This document shows, one piece after another, positions 51,053 to 58,636 of a stretch of 64,000 nt of DNA (positions within the stretch are counted from its first letter, which is position 1; each line of letters begins with the position of its first letter). The notes below the pieces were generated by a model, which ran no database searches, had not been told where the DNA came from, and saw nothing but the letters and a program-made list of their open reading frames with translations. The stretch lies in assembly GCF_039534975.1 (NCBI RefSeq), contig NZ_BAAAWH010000001.1:3224001-3288000 (forward strand), read 5' to 3'. The translations under genes were made by a program, and so were the position numbers. This stretch comes from Microbacterium terregens. Its GTDB lineage: Bacteria; Actinomycetota; Actinomycetes; Actinomycetales; Microbacteriaceae.

Positions 51053-51790
51053 ATGTCGAACACCGCTCTCCTCGAACGTCCCGCGGCCGCGCGTCACCTT
51101 CGCGCCGTCCCGACGGCCCCGACCGCCGAAGCTCTGGCGCCGGCTCCCGTCGACGCCGCCCCCTCACCGCGGCACCTGCCACCGGGCACCGCGCCGCGCG
51201 GCTTCGCCCTCTACGTCGGCATCGATGAGGCGAAGGCCGCGGCATCCGGAGTCTCGCTCGGAGTGCTGGTCGACGCGCTGCGCCGCACCCTCGCCGAACT
51301 CGCCCCGGATGCCGAGACCTATGCGACCGTCGCGCTGGCGCCGGTCGGCGCCGGTGGCCGGGACGTCGACGTCGTACGCCTGGCCCTGCACGAGCCGTCC
51401 GCGATCGCCCGGACCAAGCAGGACGAGCCCGAGGACGAAGACCGCCTGCACGGTGGAGTCGTCGTGGACATCTCGCGCAAGCGTGTGCTGATCGACGGCG
51501 AATCCGCCGCGTTCACCTTCAAGGAGTTCGAGCTGCTGCAGTACCTGGTGCTGCGGGAGGGACGCACGATCGAGCGGACCGAGCTCGTCGGATCGCTCTG
51601 GCAGGGCGTCACCGAGGACGAGTCTCCAGGCGAGCGCACGATCGACGTGCACGTGCGGCGTCTGCGGGCCAAGCTCGGCCGGTACGAAGACATCGTGCGG
51701 ACGGTGCGCGGGGTGGGCTACCGCTTCGACCGCCACGCCGACGTGTCGATCCGCTACGGCCACGGCACCCCCTCGCCCGACCGCTTCTGA
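51053..51790 (+). CDS. Winged-helix (OmpR/PhoB-type) DNA-binding protein without receiver domain
   Basis: A 245-residue regulator. The C-terminal 95 residues form an OmpR/PhoB-type winged helix: FTFKEFELLQYLVLREGRTIERTELV, then ERTIDVHVRRLRAKLGRYEDIVRTVRGVGYRFD. The N-terminal 140 residues are not a phospho-receiver. They start with a Pro/Ala-rich stretch of about 45 residues, then a short domain (GFALYVGIDEAKAAASGVSLGVLVDALRRTL) I do not recognise. So the protein does not receive a phosphate signal from a partner kinase by the usual means. The ribosome site is AAGGA, eleven bases upstream. Its only upstream partner is the cysteine-rich leader, suggesting control by cysteine availability. Confidence 0.82.
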   Translation: MSNTALLERPAAARHLRAVPTAPTAEALAPAPVDAAPSPRHLPPGTAPRGFALYVGIDEAKAAASGVSLGVLVDALRRTLAELAPDAETYATVALAPVGAGGRDVDVVRLALHEPSAIARTKQDEPEDEDRLHGGVVVDISRKRVLIDGESAAFTFKEFELLQYLVLREGRTIERTELVGSLWQGVTEDESPGERTIDVHVRRLRAKLGRYEDIVRTVRGVGYRFDRHADVSIRYGHGTPSPDRF

Positions 51791-51840
51791 GCCACCGGCC
51801 GCCTGCGCCCGCGCCGCGCGCCCCGCGCGCCCCGCCCCGC

Positions 51841-51959
51841 TCCCCTGTCACAACACGCCGACTCGGCGCGCACATTGCGACAGGGGAGCAACACGACGCC
51901 CGTCCGCCCCCCCGCTCGCCTGTCGCAACACGCCGATGCGGGGCGCCGGTTGCGACAGG
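51841..51959. repeat. Third intergenic array: two 41-bp inverted-repeat elements
   Basis: Copies at 51844-51884 and 51919-51959 share the arms CCTGTC(A/G)CAA and TTGCGACAGG and the same 21-base spacing as the arrays at 2.8 and 31.7 kb. In the first the match extends outward to TCCC...GGGA, giving 13-base arms with one G-T pair; in the second the arms are perfect over 11 bases. The array lies between the winged-helix gene and the glycosylase gene, with no gene inside. Confidence 0.87.
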
Positions 51960-51999
51960 GGAACGACGGATGTCCGGACCCGCCGCGTAACCTGGGCGC

Positions 52000-52959
52000 A
52001 TGACGATCGCGGAGGTCCGGCGCGAAACGCGCTCCGACGCCGCGAGACCGTTGGAGACCGAGTACCGGCCGCGGCATCCGCTCGACCTCGGGCGGACCGT
52101 GCTGTATCAGCGACACGGTCGCGGGGACCCCACCATGCAGGTCTCGGGGGCAGTGATCTGGCGCACCAGCCGCACCCCCGCGGGCACGGCGACGCTGGCT
52201 CTGCGCGAGGTCTCCCCGGGCGTGATCCGCGCGGCGGCGTGGGGCGCCGGCGCCGCCTGGGCGCTCGAGCAGCTTCCCGCGCTCTGCGGGGCTGAGGACG
52301 ATCCGGGCGACTTCGATGCGGGCCGGCATCCGCTCATCGCGGCGGCGCACCATCGCAACCCCGGCGTACGCATCAGTCGCACCGACCTGTTCTTCGATGC
52401 CCTGGCCAGCGCGATCATCGAGCAGAAGGTCACCGGCATGCAGGCGTTCGCCGCCTGGCGGAGCATCGTCACGTGGCACGGCGAGCGGGCACCCGGCCCC
52501 ACTCCGCGACCGATGTACGCGCCCCCGAGCATCGAGGGTTGGCGTCTGGTGCCGTCCTGGTCGTGGCACCGGGCGGGGCTCGAGCCGCCGCAGGCGCGCA
52601 CCGTGGTCGAGGCAGCACGGTGCGGCGAGGTGATCGGCCGCACATTCCTGTCCGCGGCCGACGGCGAGGCGCGTGATCGCGTGCTCATCAGCCAGCGCGG
52701 GATCGGCCCGTGGACCTCAGCCGAAACCCGGATCCGCGCCGTCGGCGACGCCGATGCGGTGAGCGTCGGGGACTTCCATCTCGCGCACGAAGTCGGCTAC
52801 GCCCTCTCCGGAACGCGCGTCGACGACGACGGGATGCTGGAGCTGCTCGCCCCTTGGGCAGGCCAGCGCCAGCGCGTGATCCGGCTCATCGGGGCCAGCG
52901 GCATCCGGGAGCCGCGCCGCGGCCCGCGACTGCACCCCGAGGATCACCGCGGCCGCTGA
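52000..52959 (+). CDS. DNA-3-methyladenine glycosylase (AlkA-type HhH-GPD)
   Basis: A 319-residue base-excision repair enzyme. The HhH-GPD core starts near residue 125 with TDLFFDALASAIIEQKVTGMQAFAAWRS and continues with the hairpin SQRGIGPWTSAETRIRAVGDADAVSVGDFHLAHEV, which holds the GPW and catalytic Asp (VGD) region typical of AlkA. It removes alkylated purines from DNA. The N-terminal 100 residues correspond to the AlkA N-domain. The ATG follows TAACCT (51988-51993) by exactly six bases: a leaderless start. Confidence 0.88.
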   Translation: MTIAEVRRETRSDAARPLETEYRPRHPLDLGRTVLYQRHGRGDPTMQVSGAVIWRTSRTPAGTATLALREVSPGVIRAAAWGAGAAWALEQLPALCGAEDDPGDFDAGRHPLIAAAHHRNPGVRISRTDLFFDALASAIIEQKVTGMQAFAAWRSIVTWHGERAPGPTPRPMYAPPSIEGWRLVPSWSWHRAGLEPPQARTVVEAARCGEVIGRTFLSAADGEARDRVLISQRGIGPWTSAETRIRAVGDADAVSVGDFHLAHEVGYALSGTRVDDDGMLELLAPWAGQRQRVIRLIGASGIREPRRGPRLHPEDHRGR

Positions 52960-53149
52960 CGTTCCAGCGCCGAGCGATCGCCCTCCGCCGGACCGCGCAC
53001 CGACCCATTGCGGATGTCGGGGGCCCCGACGACACTGTGATCTGCCGCGGGCGCGCCCGACGGCATTGCCTCTACCGAACGCCTCGCGCCGCCGAATGGG
53101 GTTCCGTGTAAAAGACCCGGCGCACACGCGCCCCAATCCGGGAGTAGAC

Positions 53150-53563
53150 ATGCCCACCCTCAACCCGTATCTCTCGTTTCAGAATCAGGCCCGCGCCGCG
53201 ATGGAGTTCTACCAGAGCGTGTTCGGAGGCGACCTCGAGATCTCGACGTTCGGCTCGTACGAGGGGATGGTGCAGGACCCGAGCGAGAACGACCTCGTCA
53301 TGCACGCGCAGCTGACCAGCCCCGACGGAATGGTCCTGATGGCTTCGGATACACCCTCGGGTATGCCGTACACGCCGCCGGCGGGCATCTCGGTCTCGGT
53401 GAGCGGCGACGATGAGCCGCTGCTCGAGGGGCTCTGGAACGCGCTGGTCGATGGCGGGGCCGTCACGATGCCGTTCGAGGTGCCGCCGTGGGGCGGACGA
53501 TTCGGAATGCTGCGCGACAAGTTCGGCATCGACTGGATGGTCGCGTACAGCCCGGAGTCCTGA
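53150..53563 (+). CDS. VOC/PhnB-like glyoxalase-superfamily protein
   Basis: A 137-residue protein of the PhnB-like subgroup of the vicinal oxygen chelate superfamily: LNPYLSFQNQARAAMEFYQSVFGGDLEISTFGSYEG, then ISVSVSGDDEPLLEGLWNALVDGGAVTMPFEVPPWGGRFGMLRDKFGIDWMVA. Two beta-alpha-beta-beta-beta modules are visible. Many such proteins lack obvious catalytic metal ligands and have no known activity. The ATG at 53150 is preceded by GGGAG; upstream in-frame codons do not show family similarity. The 190-base gap before it has no recognisable feature. Confidence 0.87.
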   Translation: MPTLNPYLSFQNQARAAMEFYQSVFGGDLEISTFGSYEGMVQDPSENDLVMHAQLTSPDGMVLMASDTPSGMPYTPPAGISVSVSGDDEPLLEGLWNALVDGGAVTMPFEVPPWGGRFGMLRDKFGIDWMVAYSPES

Positions 53564-53611
53564 CGCCCGGGCCGGATCCTCACCCCCGCGCGACGGTCGT
53601 ATGCTGAGCGC

Positions 53612-53836
53612 ATGTCTGAACCTCGCAGCGGCTGGCCCAAGGGGCGCGTCCAGTGGCTTCTCGGAACGGTGCTGATCCTCGCCCTCGGCGTGCTGTTCGG
53701 CCTCATCTGGGGACAACTCTGGCTCGGCCTCATTCTGGCGTTCGCGTTGTCGATCGGATGGCTCATCGCCTACGAATCGTGGCGCGGTCGACATGTGGGC
53801 CTGAACGACCCCGACGACAACGGCGCGCAGCTGTAG
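53612..53836 (+). CDS. Small two-segment membrane protein
   Basis: A 74-residue protein with two hydrophobic segments: VQWLLGTVLILALGVLFGLIWG and LWLGLILAFALSIGWLIAY, followed by a short charged tail (ESWRGRHVGLNDPDDNGAQL). No family recognised. The ATG follows TATGCT (53600-53605) by exactly six bases, which supports it as a real, leaderless gene. The NAD(P)-binding gene starts 15 bases after its stop and may share the transcript. Confidence 0.78.
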   Translation: MSEPRSGWPKGRVQWLLGTVLILALGVLFGLIWGQLWLGLILAFALSIGWLIAYESWRGRHVGLNDPDDNGAQL

Positions 53837-53850
53837 CCGGCGGTCACGCC

Positions 53851-54615
53851 GTGAGAATCGCCGTCGCCGGTGGGACCGGACACGTGGGCACCCATGTGGC
53901 GGAGCAGGCGCGCGTGCGCGGGCACGAGGTCATCGTCCTCGCGCGCAGTGCCGGCGTGGACCTCGCGGCGGACGCCGGGCTGACCGAGACGCTGCGGGGT
54001 GTGGATGCCGTGATAGACGTGGTGAATGTCACGACGCTGGACGCCGATGAGGCCGTCAGGTTCTTCGAAGCGACCACGCACACGCTGCTGGCAGCGGAAC
54101 GTGAGGCCGGCGTCGGTCACCATGTCGCTCTGTCGATCGTCGGTGTCGACCGGGCACCCTATGGCTATTACGCCGGCAAGCTGGCCCAGGAGCGTGCGAT
54201 CGCGCGCGGCGATGTGCCCTGGACGGTTGTTCGCGCCACGCAGTTTCACGAGTTCGCCGAGCAGATCTACGAACGCGCGAAGATCGGCCCGGTCCACGTC
54301 GCGCCGATGATGCGCACGCAGCCGATCGCCGCCCGCGAGGTCGCCGCGCACCTCGTCACGCTTGCCGAGGGTGCGCCGGCGGGACGCGCACCAGATCTCG
54401 CCGGCCCCCGCGAAGAGCGGCTTGCGGACATGGTGCGGGGTTTCGCCCGCAAGAACGGGTCACGCGCCTGGATTCCCGCCGTCCCGCTGCCCGGCCCGTC
54501 CGGGCGCGCCCAGCGCGATGGCTCGCTCCTGCCCGGCCCCGGCGCTCTGCTCGGGACGCAGACGTACGCTGAGTGGCTGACGTCGCTGCCTGCGCAACAG
54601 CGACGAAGGCGGTAG
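53851..54615 (+). CDS. NAD(P)H-binding protein, NmrA/SDR-like
   Basis: A 254-residue Rossmann-fold protein that opens with RIAVAGGTGHVGTHVAEQARVRGHEVIVLAR (GxxGxxG), followed by VDAVIDVVNVTTLDADEAVRFF and HHVALSIVGVDRAPYGYYAGKLAQE with the extended-SDR YxxxK in YYAGK. NmrA-like proteins often sense or alter redox state rather than act as classical dehydrogenases. The C-terminus reaches FAR...PLPGPSGRA. Start GTG 53851 follows the small membrane gene. Substrate unknown. Confidence 0.85.
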   Translation: MRIAVAGGTGHVGTHVAEQARVRGHEVIVLARSAGVDLAADAGLTETLRGVDAVIDVVNVTTLDADEAVRFFEATTHTLLAAEREAGVGHHVALSIVGVDRAPYGYYAGKLAQERAIARGDVPWTVVRATQFHEFAEQIYERAKIGPVHVAPMMRTQPIAAREVAAHLVTLAEGAPAGRAPDLAGPREERLADMVRGFARKNGSRAWIPAVPLPGPSGRAQRDGSLLPGPGALLGTQTYAEWLTSLPAQQRRRR

Positions 54616-54664
54616 CCGCCGCGGCATCCGGAGCCGCCCCGACATTCGGGTCCGCCGCGACCTC

Positions 54665-54699
54665 GCCGGTCATCGCCTCAACCGAGGCGAGAAGCCGGC
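54665..54699. terminator. Hairpin between convergent NmrA-like and aldo/keto reductase genes
   Basis: TCGCCTC (54673-54679) and GAGGCGA (54684-54690) pair around AACC, and outer arms GCCGG (54665-54669) and CCGGC (54695-54699) also pair, giving a two-part stem. It ends two bases before the aldo/keto reductase stop and probably terminates both convergent genes. Confidence 0.7.
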
Positions 54700-54700
54700 A

Positions 54701-55534
54701 CTACATCTCCTCGTGGGTGTCGGGGTCGCCGCCCCAGAGTCGCCCACGCTCAAGCGACGAGATCGCGTCGACCTCGTCGGGAGTGAGCGCGAAGTCGAAC
54801 ACGTCCGCGTTCTCGCGCTGGCGGTCGGCATCCGCAGACATCGGAATGGGCGTGCTGTCCAGTTGGACGTGCCAGCGCAGGACGATCTGCGTAGGTGTCA
54901 CGCCGTAGATCTCGGAGAGCTCCTGCAGCACCTGCTCGTGCAGAAGCTCGGAGCGTCGGGCCAGCGGACTCCAGCTCTCGGTGCGGATGCCGTGCTCCGC
55001 GTGGAACGCCCGCAGTTCGGCCTGCGGGAAGTACGGATGCATCTCGACCTGGTTCACCGCGGGCGTGACGCCGGTCTCGTCCACCAGGCGTGTGAGCATC
55101 GCCGGGGTGAAGTTCGAGACGCCGAGCGAGCGGATGAGCCTCTTTTCGCGCATGTCGATCATGGCGCGCCACGTGTCGACGTACTTGTCCACGCGCGGGT
55201 TGGGCCAGTGGATCATCGACAGATCTATCCACTCCAGACCGAGGACGGCCAAAGAGACGTTCGTGCTCTCGACGGCCTCGTCGTACCCGTGGCTGCGGCC
55301 GGGAATCTTCGTCGTCACCAGCATCTTGCGGCGATCCACGCCGCTGTCGCGCACGGCTTGCCCCACCTCGCGCTCGTTCTCGTAGTTGACTGCGGTGTCA
55401 AGCAACCGGTAGCCCGTCTCGATCGCTGAGACGATCGCGGCCACGCCGTCCGGTCCGCGAAGGTTGTATGTTCCGAAGCCGACTTCGGGGAACTCGCTCT
55501 TGTCATTCAGTGTCGCGGTGGGGATGTTGAGCAT
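54701..55534 (-). CDS. Aldo/keto reductase
   Basis: A 277-residue TIM-barrel oxidoreductase. The catalytic tetrad is visible: Asp in RLLDTAVNYENEREVGQAV, Lys in MLVTTKIPGR, Tyr of the VNYENE segment, and His in SMIHWPNP. The cofactor end has SADADRQRENADVFDF and TPDEVDAISSLE. NADPH is the usual cofactor. Start ATG 55534 is chosen because the family begins near LNIPTATLNDKSEFPEVGFGTY; the long upstream in-frame extension has no such similarity. CAGGAT precedes it by six bases, similar to local leaderless promoters. Substrate unknown. Confidence 0.9.
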   Translation of the reverse strand: MLNIPTATLNDKSEFPEVGFGTYNLRGPDGVAAIVSAIETGYRLLDTAVNYENEREVGQAVRDSGVDRRKMLVTTKIPGRSHGYDEAVESTNVSLAVLGLEWIDLSMIHWPNPRVDKYVDTWRAMIDMREKRLIRSLGVSNFTPAMLTRLVDETGVTPAVNQVEMHPYFPQAELRAFHAEHGIRTESWSPLARRSELLHEQVLQELSEIYGVTPTQIVLRWHVQLDSTPIPMSADADRQRENADVFDFALTPDEVDAISSLERGRLWGGDPDTHEEM

Positions 55535-55651
55535 GCTCCCATCCTGCCCAGGACGCGCCGCGCGAACCAGGCCGTGCGCGTGATGCTCTCTCGTCCTGCG
55601 CTGAGTCGGCAAGGCTGCACCGGCGTCGCGGATATACGACACAATGACCAG

Positions 55652-57043
55652 ATGCCGCTGAATTCGCCTGATCTGCTGAGGGAGCGCGCGCACTTCAGCC
55701 GTGCCGAGTCCCGCGAGCTGGGCAAGAGCCTGCGACGCGTGATCGCCCGCTCCGAGTTGGCGGAACGCCGCCCGCCCCGGCGCGACGCCGTCGCTCACCT
55801 CCGCGCGCAGAACGAGACCCGCGTGCCGGACCTCGTTCCGGTTCGGATGGCACGCATGCTCGCGAGCCCGTTCGCCTTCTACCGGGGGACGGCGGGTCTG
55901 ATGGCGCTGGACCTCGGACGCGACCCGCACTCGGGCATCATGGTGGCGGCGTGCGGGGACGCGCACATCAGCAACTTCGGCTTCTACGCCTCACCCGAAC
56001 GCCAACTCGTGTTCGACCTGAACGACTTCGACGAGGCGGCCGTCGCGCCGTGGGAGTGGGACGTCAAGCGCCTCCTGACCAGCGTCGTGGTGGGCGGGCG
56101 CGAAGCGGGGTACGACGAATCGGACATCCGCCGCATCGCCGCGCGCGCGTTCGCGCAATACGTCTCGCTCCTTCGCCGGCTCGTCGAGCTCAGCCCCGCA
56201 GAGCGCTACTTCATGCATCTGAACATCGAGTCCGCCCGGCGGCAGCTCAGCACGGAGGGTCGACGCGTGCTGAAGGCGGCGCTCAGTGCCGCCGAACGCC
56301 GCACGTCGGCGCGGGCGATCCATCGCACGACCGAGCGCGATCCGGACGGCAAGCTGCGGTTCGTGGCGAACCCGCCGACGATGGTGCGTTTTCGTCTCGA
56401 CGACGCGGTACCGGTGGATCCCTCCGAGCACCCCGCATCCATACACGCGCTGTTCGCGCAATATCGCGACACCGTGGGCATCGACATCGACACGGTGCTC
56501 GCGCAGTACGAGCCCACCGACCTCGCTCGGCGCGTCGTCGGTGTCGGCAGCGTGGGTACCCGGTGCTACCTCCAACTCCTGCAGGGCGCCGATGAGGACG
56601 CGCTCCTGCTCCAGGTGAAGGAGGCAGGTGAATCGGTCCTCGCGCAGTACGGCGGCATCGCGCAGCCCAGTCGCATCACCGCCGGGGTCGCCACCCACGG
56701 TCAGGGCTTCCGCGTCGTGGGCATGCAGCGCGTGCTCCAAGCCGTCACAGATCCGTTCGTCGGGCATCTGCGAGCGAACGGCCGCGACTTCTACGTCCGG
56801 CAGTTCCACGACATGAAGGGCTCGGTCGAGCTCGATGCCCTCTCGGTGGGCGCCTTCAGCGACTACGTCGCCTCATGCGCCGGCCTCCTCGGCCGCGCGC
56901 ACGCGCAGAGCCCGACCGCGGGTCAGGTGCTGGGCTACATCGGCCGGTCGGACTCCGCCGCTCGCGCCCTCATCGACTGGTCGGTCGCGTACGCCGACCA
57001 GTCGATGAGCGATTTCGAGGCGGCCACGTCAGCGGAGTGGTGA
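55652..57043 (+). CDS. DUF2252 family protein
   Basis: A 463-residue protein. The conserved N-terminal stretch with LVPVRMARMLASPFAFYRG and the central CGDAHISNFGFYASPERQLVFDLNDFDEA followed by WEWDVKRLLTSVVVGGRE are the hallmarks of DUF2252. The GDAHxxNFG and DxNDFDE pattern resembles the catalytic and metal-binding loops of aminoglycoside-phosphotransferase-like kinases, so a kinase fold is likely (inference). The C-terminus contains YVRQFHDMKGSVELDAL. Function unknown. The ATG 55652 lies six bases after CACAAT. A composite hairpin follows the stop. Confidence 0.87.
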   Translation: MPLNSPDLLRERAHFSRAESRELGKSLRRVIARSELAERRPPRRDAVAHLRAQNETRVPDLVPVRMARMLASPFAFYRGTAGLMALDLGRDPHSGIMVAACGDAHISNFGFYASPERQLVFDLNDFDEAAVAPWEWDVKRLLTSVVVGGREAGYDESDIRRIAARAFAQYVSLLRRLVELSPAERYFMHLNIESARRQLSTEGRRVLKAALSAAERRTSARAIHRTTERDPDGKLRFVANPPTMVRFRLDDAVPVDPSEHPASIHALFAQYRDTVGIDIDTVLAQYEPTDLARRVVGVGSVGTRCYLQLLQGADEDALLLQVKEAGESVLAQYGGIAQPSRITAGVATHGQGFRVVGMQRVLQAVTDPFVGHLRANGRDFYVRQFHDMKGSVELDALSVGAFSDYVASCAGLLGRAHAQSPTAGQVLGYIGRSDSAARALIDWSVAYADQSMSDFEAATSAEW

Positions 57044-57079
57044 CGCCGTCACCGCCAGGGTTTCCCTGCTGCGACGGCG
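57044..57079. terminator. Composite hairpin after the DUF2252 gene
   Basis: Outer arms CGCCGTC (57044-57050) and GACGGCG (57073-57079) pair, and inside them CAGGG-TTT-CCCTG forms a second 5-bp stem. The structure lies exactly between the DUF2252 stop and the stop of the convergent DUF4097 gene, so it probably terminates both. Confidence 0.78.
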
Positions 57080-57083
57080 CGCG

Positions 57084-57962
57084 CTACCGGGCGCTGGTGA
57101 TCGTGGCGGAGCCGGCCGAGACGGTGACGTTGACGACGTTCCGAGCACCCGCATCGGTGCGCAGTTCGTTGTGGAACTCACCCGCCGACACGTCCGACTG
57201 GACGTCGTACGAGCCGTCAGGCAGCCGCAGATCGAGCGAGCCGGCGCTGACGTCGACCGTCACCGTCCGCGGCGGCGATCCCTCCAGCCGCGCATCGATC
57301 GTCCCGGCGCTCACCGTGAACTCGGCCTCCGCCACGTCGGTGAGGTCGATGTCCGCTCCGCCGGCGCTGAGGTCGGCGAGAAGCGTCTTCGCGGATCCGT
57401 CGACGGTGAGCGAGCCCGCGCTGACCTCGATGTCGAGGGCACCGAAGTCTCCGTCGACAGTGAGGTCGCCCGCGGACAGGTCGAGGTCGGCATCCAGAGT
57501 CGCACCCTCGATGTCCCGCGGGAGTGTCAGGGTCGCCTTCACGTCCTCGCCGAAGAAGAACCATCCGGGACCGAATCTGCGTGGTGATTCGACGTTCAAT
57601 TCGTCGCCGTCGCGCTCCAGGGTCCAGGGGCCGACGCCGGCGCCGCTGGTCACCTCGAGGGTCGCCTCCACGACGTCGTCGAACTCGATCCGCAGGGCTG
57701 CCCCATTGACGGAGATGTCCAAATCGGTGACGCCGGCCGCGTCGATCGACTGCGACTCGGTGTGCACGCTCGCGGCGGCGATCGTCGAGAACGTCGCGGA
57801 GCCGATTGCGCCGAGCACGACCGCCCCGCCGAGTGCGATGGTCAGGATGGCCACGACCCGCGATGCGCCCCGCGTCTCACGGTTCTGCGGCGGAGTGGGC
57901 GTCACCGGGCGCGCGGCGTCCGGCGGATAGGTCGGGCGGGCGGGGTCGGTCGGGGTGCTCAT
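57084..57962 (-). CDS. DUF4097 family membrane-anchored beta-repeat protein
   Basis: A 292-residue protein with a proline-rich cytoplasmic start (about 25 residues), one membrane segment VVAILTIALGGAVVLGAIGSATF, and a long extracytoplasmic part made of repeated beta-strand units: LDISVNGAALRIEF, LDADLDLSAGDLTVDG, LDIEVSAGSLTVDG, FTVSAGTIDARLEG, VDVSAGSLDLRLPDG, SDVSAGEFHNEL. This is the DUF4097 (putative adhesin) pattern. Gene order histidine kinase, response regulator, DUF4097 with four-base overlap suggests that the kinase pair reports cell-envelope state and that this protein is either an output or a sensor partner. Confidence 0.88.
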   Translation of the reverse strand: MSTPTDPARPTYPPDAARPVTPTPPQNRETRGASRVVAILTIALGGAVVLGAIGSATFSTIAAASVHTESQSIDAAGVTDLDISVNGAALRIEFDDVVEATLEVTSGAGVGPWTLERDGDELNVESPRRFGPGWFFFGEDVKATLTLPRDIEGATLDADLDLSAGDLTVDGDFGALDIEVSAGSLTVDGSAKTLLADLSAGGADIDLTDVAEAEFTVSAGTIDARLEGSPPRTVTVDVSAGSLDLRLPDGSYDVQSDVSAGEFHNELRTDAGARNVVNVTVSAGSATITSAR

Positions 57963-58636
57963 GAAGGTGCTCCTGCCTGCGGCTGTCCGCCGCCGTATTC
58001 GAGGTGGACGAGCGCTGCGAGCACTCGTCTGTTGCCGGATTCGTCCGGTTCGAGATCGAGCTTCTGGAAGATCGCGGTGATGTACTTCTCGACGCTGGCC
58101 TCAGAGACGAACAGCGTCGAGGCGATCGCCTGGTTGGATTTTCCTTCGGCGATGAGCGCGAGCGTCGACGCTTCGCGATCGGTGAGACGACGCATCCGTT
58201 CGTCCTGCGGTCGCCGGCTCAGCAGTTGCGCGACGACTTCGGGGTCGAGCACGGTCGCGCCTTCGCTGATCCGGGTGATCGCGTCGAGGAAGTCGGTCAC
58301 GTCGGCGACCCGGTCCTTGAGCAGGTAGCCGAGCGCACCTCCCTGTGCCGTGATGAGGTCGGTGGCGTAGCGCTCTTCGACGTATTGCGACAGCACGACC
58401 ACCGGAAGCGCCGGGTGCTGCGCGCGCAGCCGGAGTGCGGCACGGATTCCCTCATCGGTGAAGGTGGGCGGCAGTCTCACATCGAGGATGCACAGATCCG
58501 GCGAGGTGTCGGCGACCGTCTGGTCGAGCAGCGTCGCATCCGGCAGTGCCGCGACCACGATGTGCTTGGCATCCTCCAGCAGCCGCACCAGACCTTCGCG
58601 CAGCAGGACCGAGTCCTCGCAGATCAGGATGCGCAC
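57959..58636 (-). CDS. Response regulator, NarL/LuxR type
   Basis: A 225-residue regulator. The receiver domain has the phospho-acceptor Asp52 in DLCILDVRLPP and the acidic pair at residues 7-8 (ICEDS). The C-terminal LuxR-type HTH is LTDREASTLALIAEGKSNQAIASTLFVSEASVEKYITAIFQKL. It accepts phosphate from the histidine kinase whose gene overlaps its start by 13 bases, and its stop overlaps the DUF4097 gene, so all three are translationally coupled. The LiaR-like pairing with an envelope-type output is noted. Confidence 0.94.
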   Translation of the reverse strand: MRILICEDSVLLREGLVRLLEDAKHIVVAALPDATLLDQTVADTSPDLCILDVRLPPTFTDEGIRAALRLRAQHPALPVVVLSQYVEERYATDLITAQGGALGYLLKDRVADVTDFLDAITRISEGATVLDPEVVAQLLSRRPQDERMRRLTDREASTLALIAEGKSNQAIASTLFVSEASVEKYITAIFQKLDLEPDESGNRRVLAALVHLEYGGGQPQAGAPS

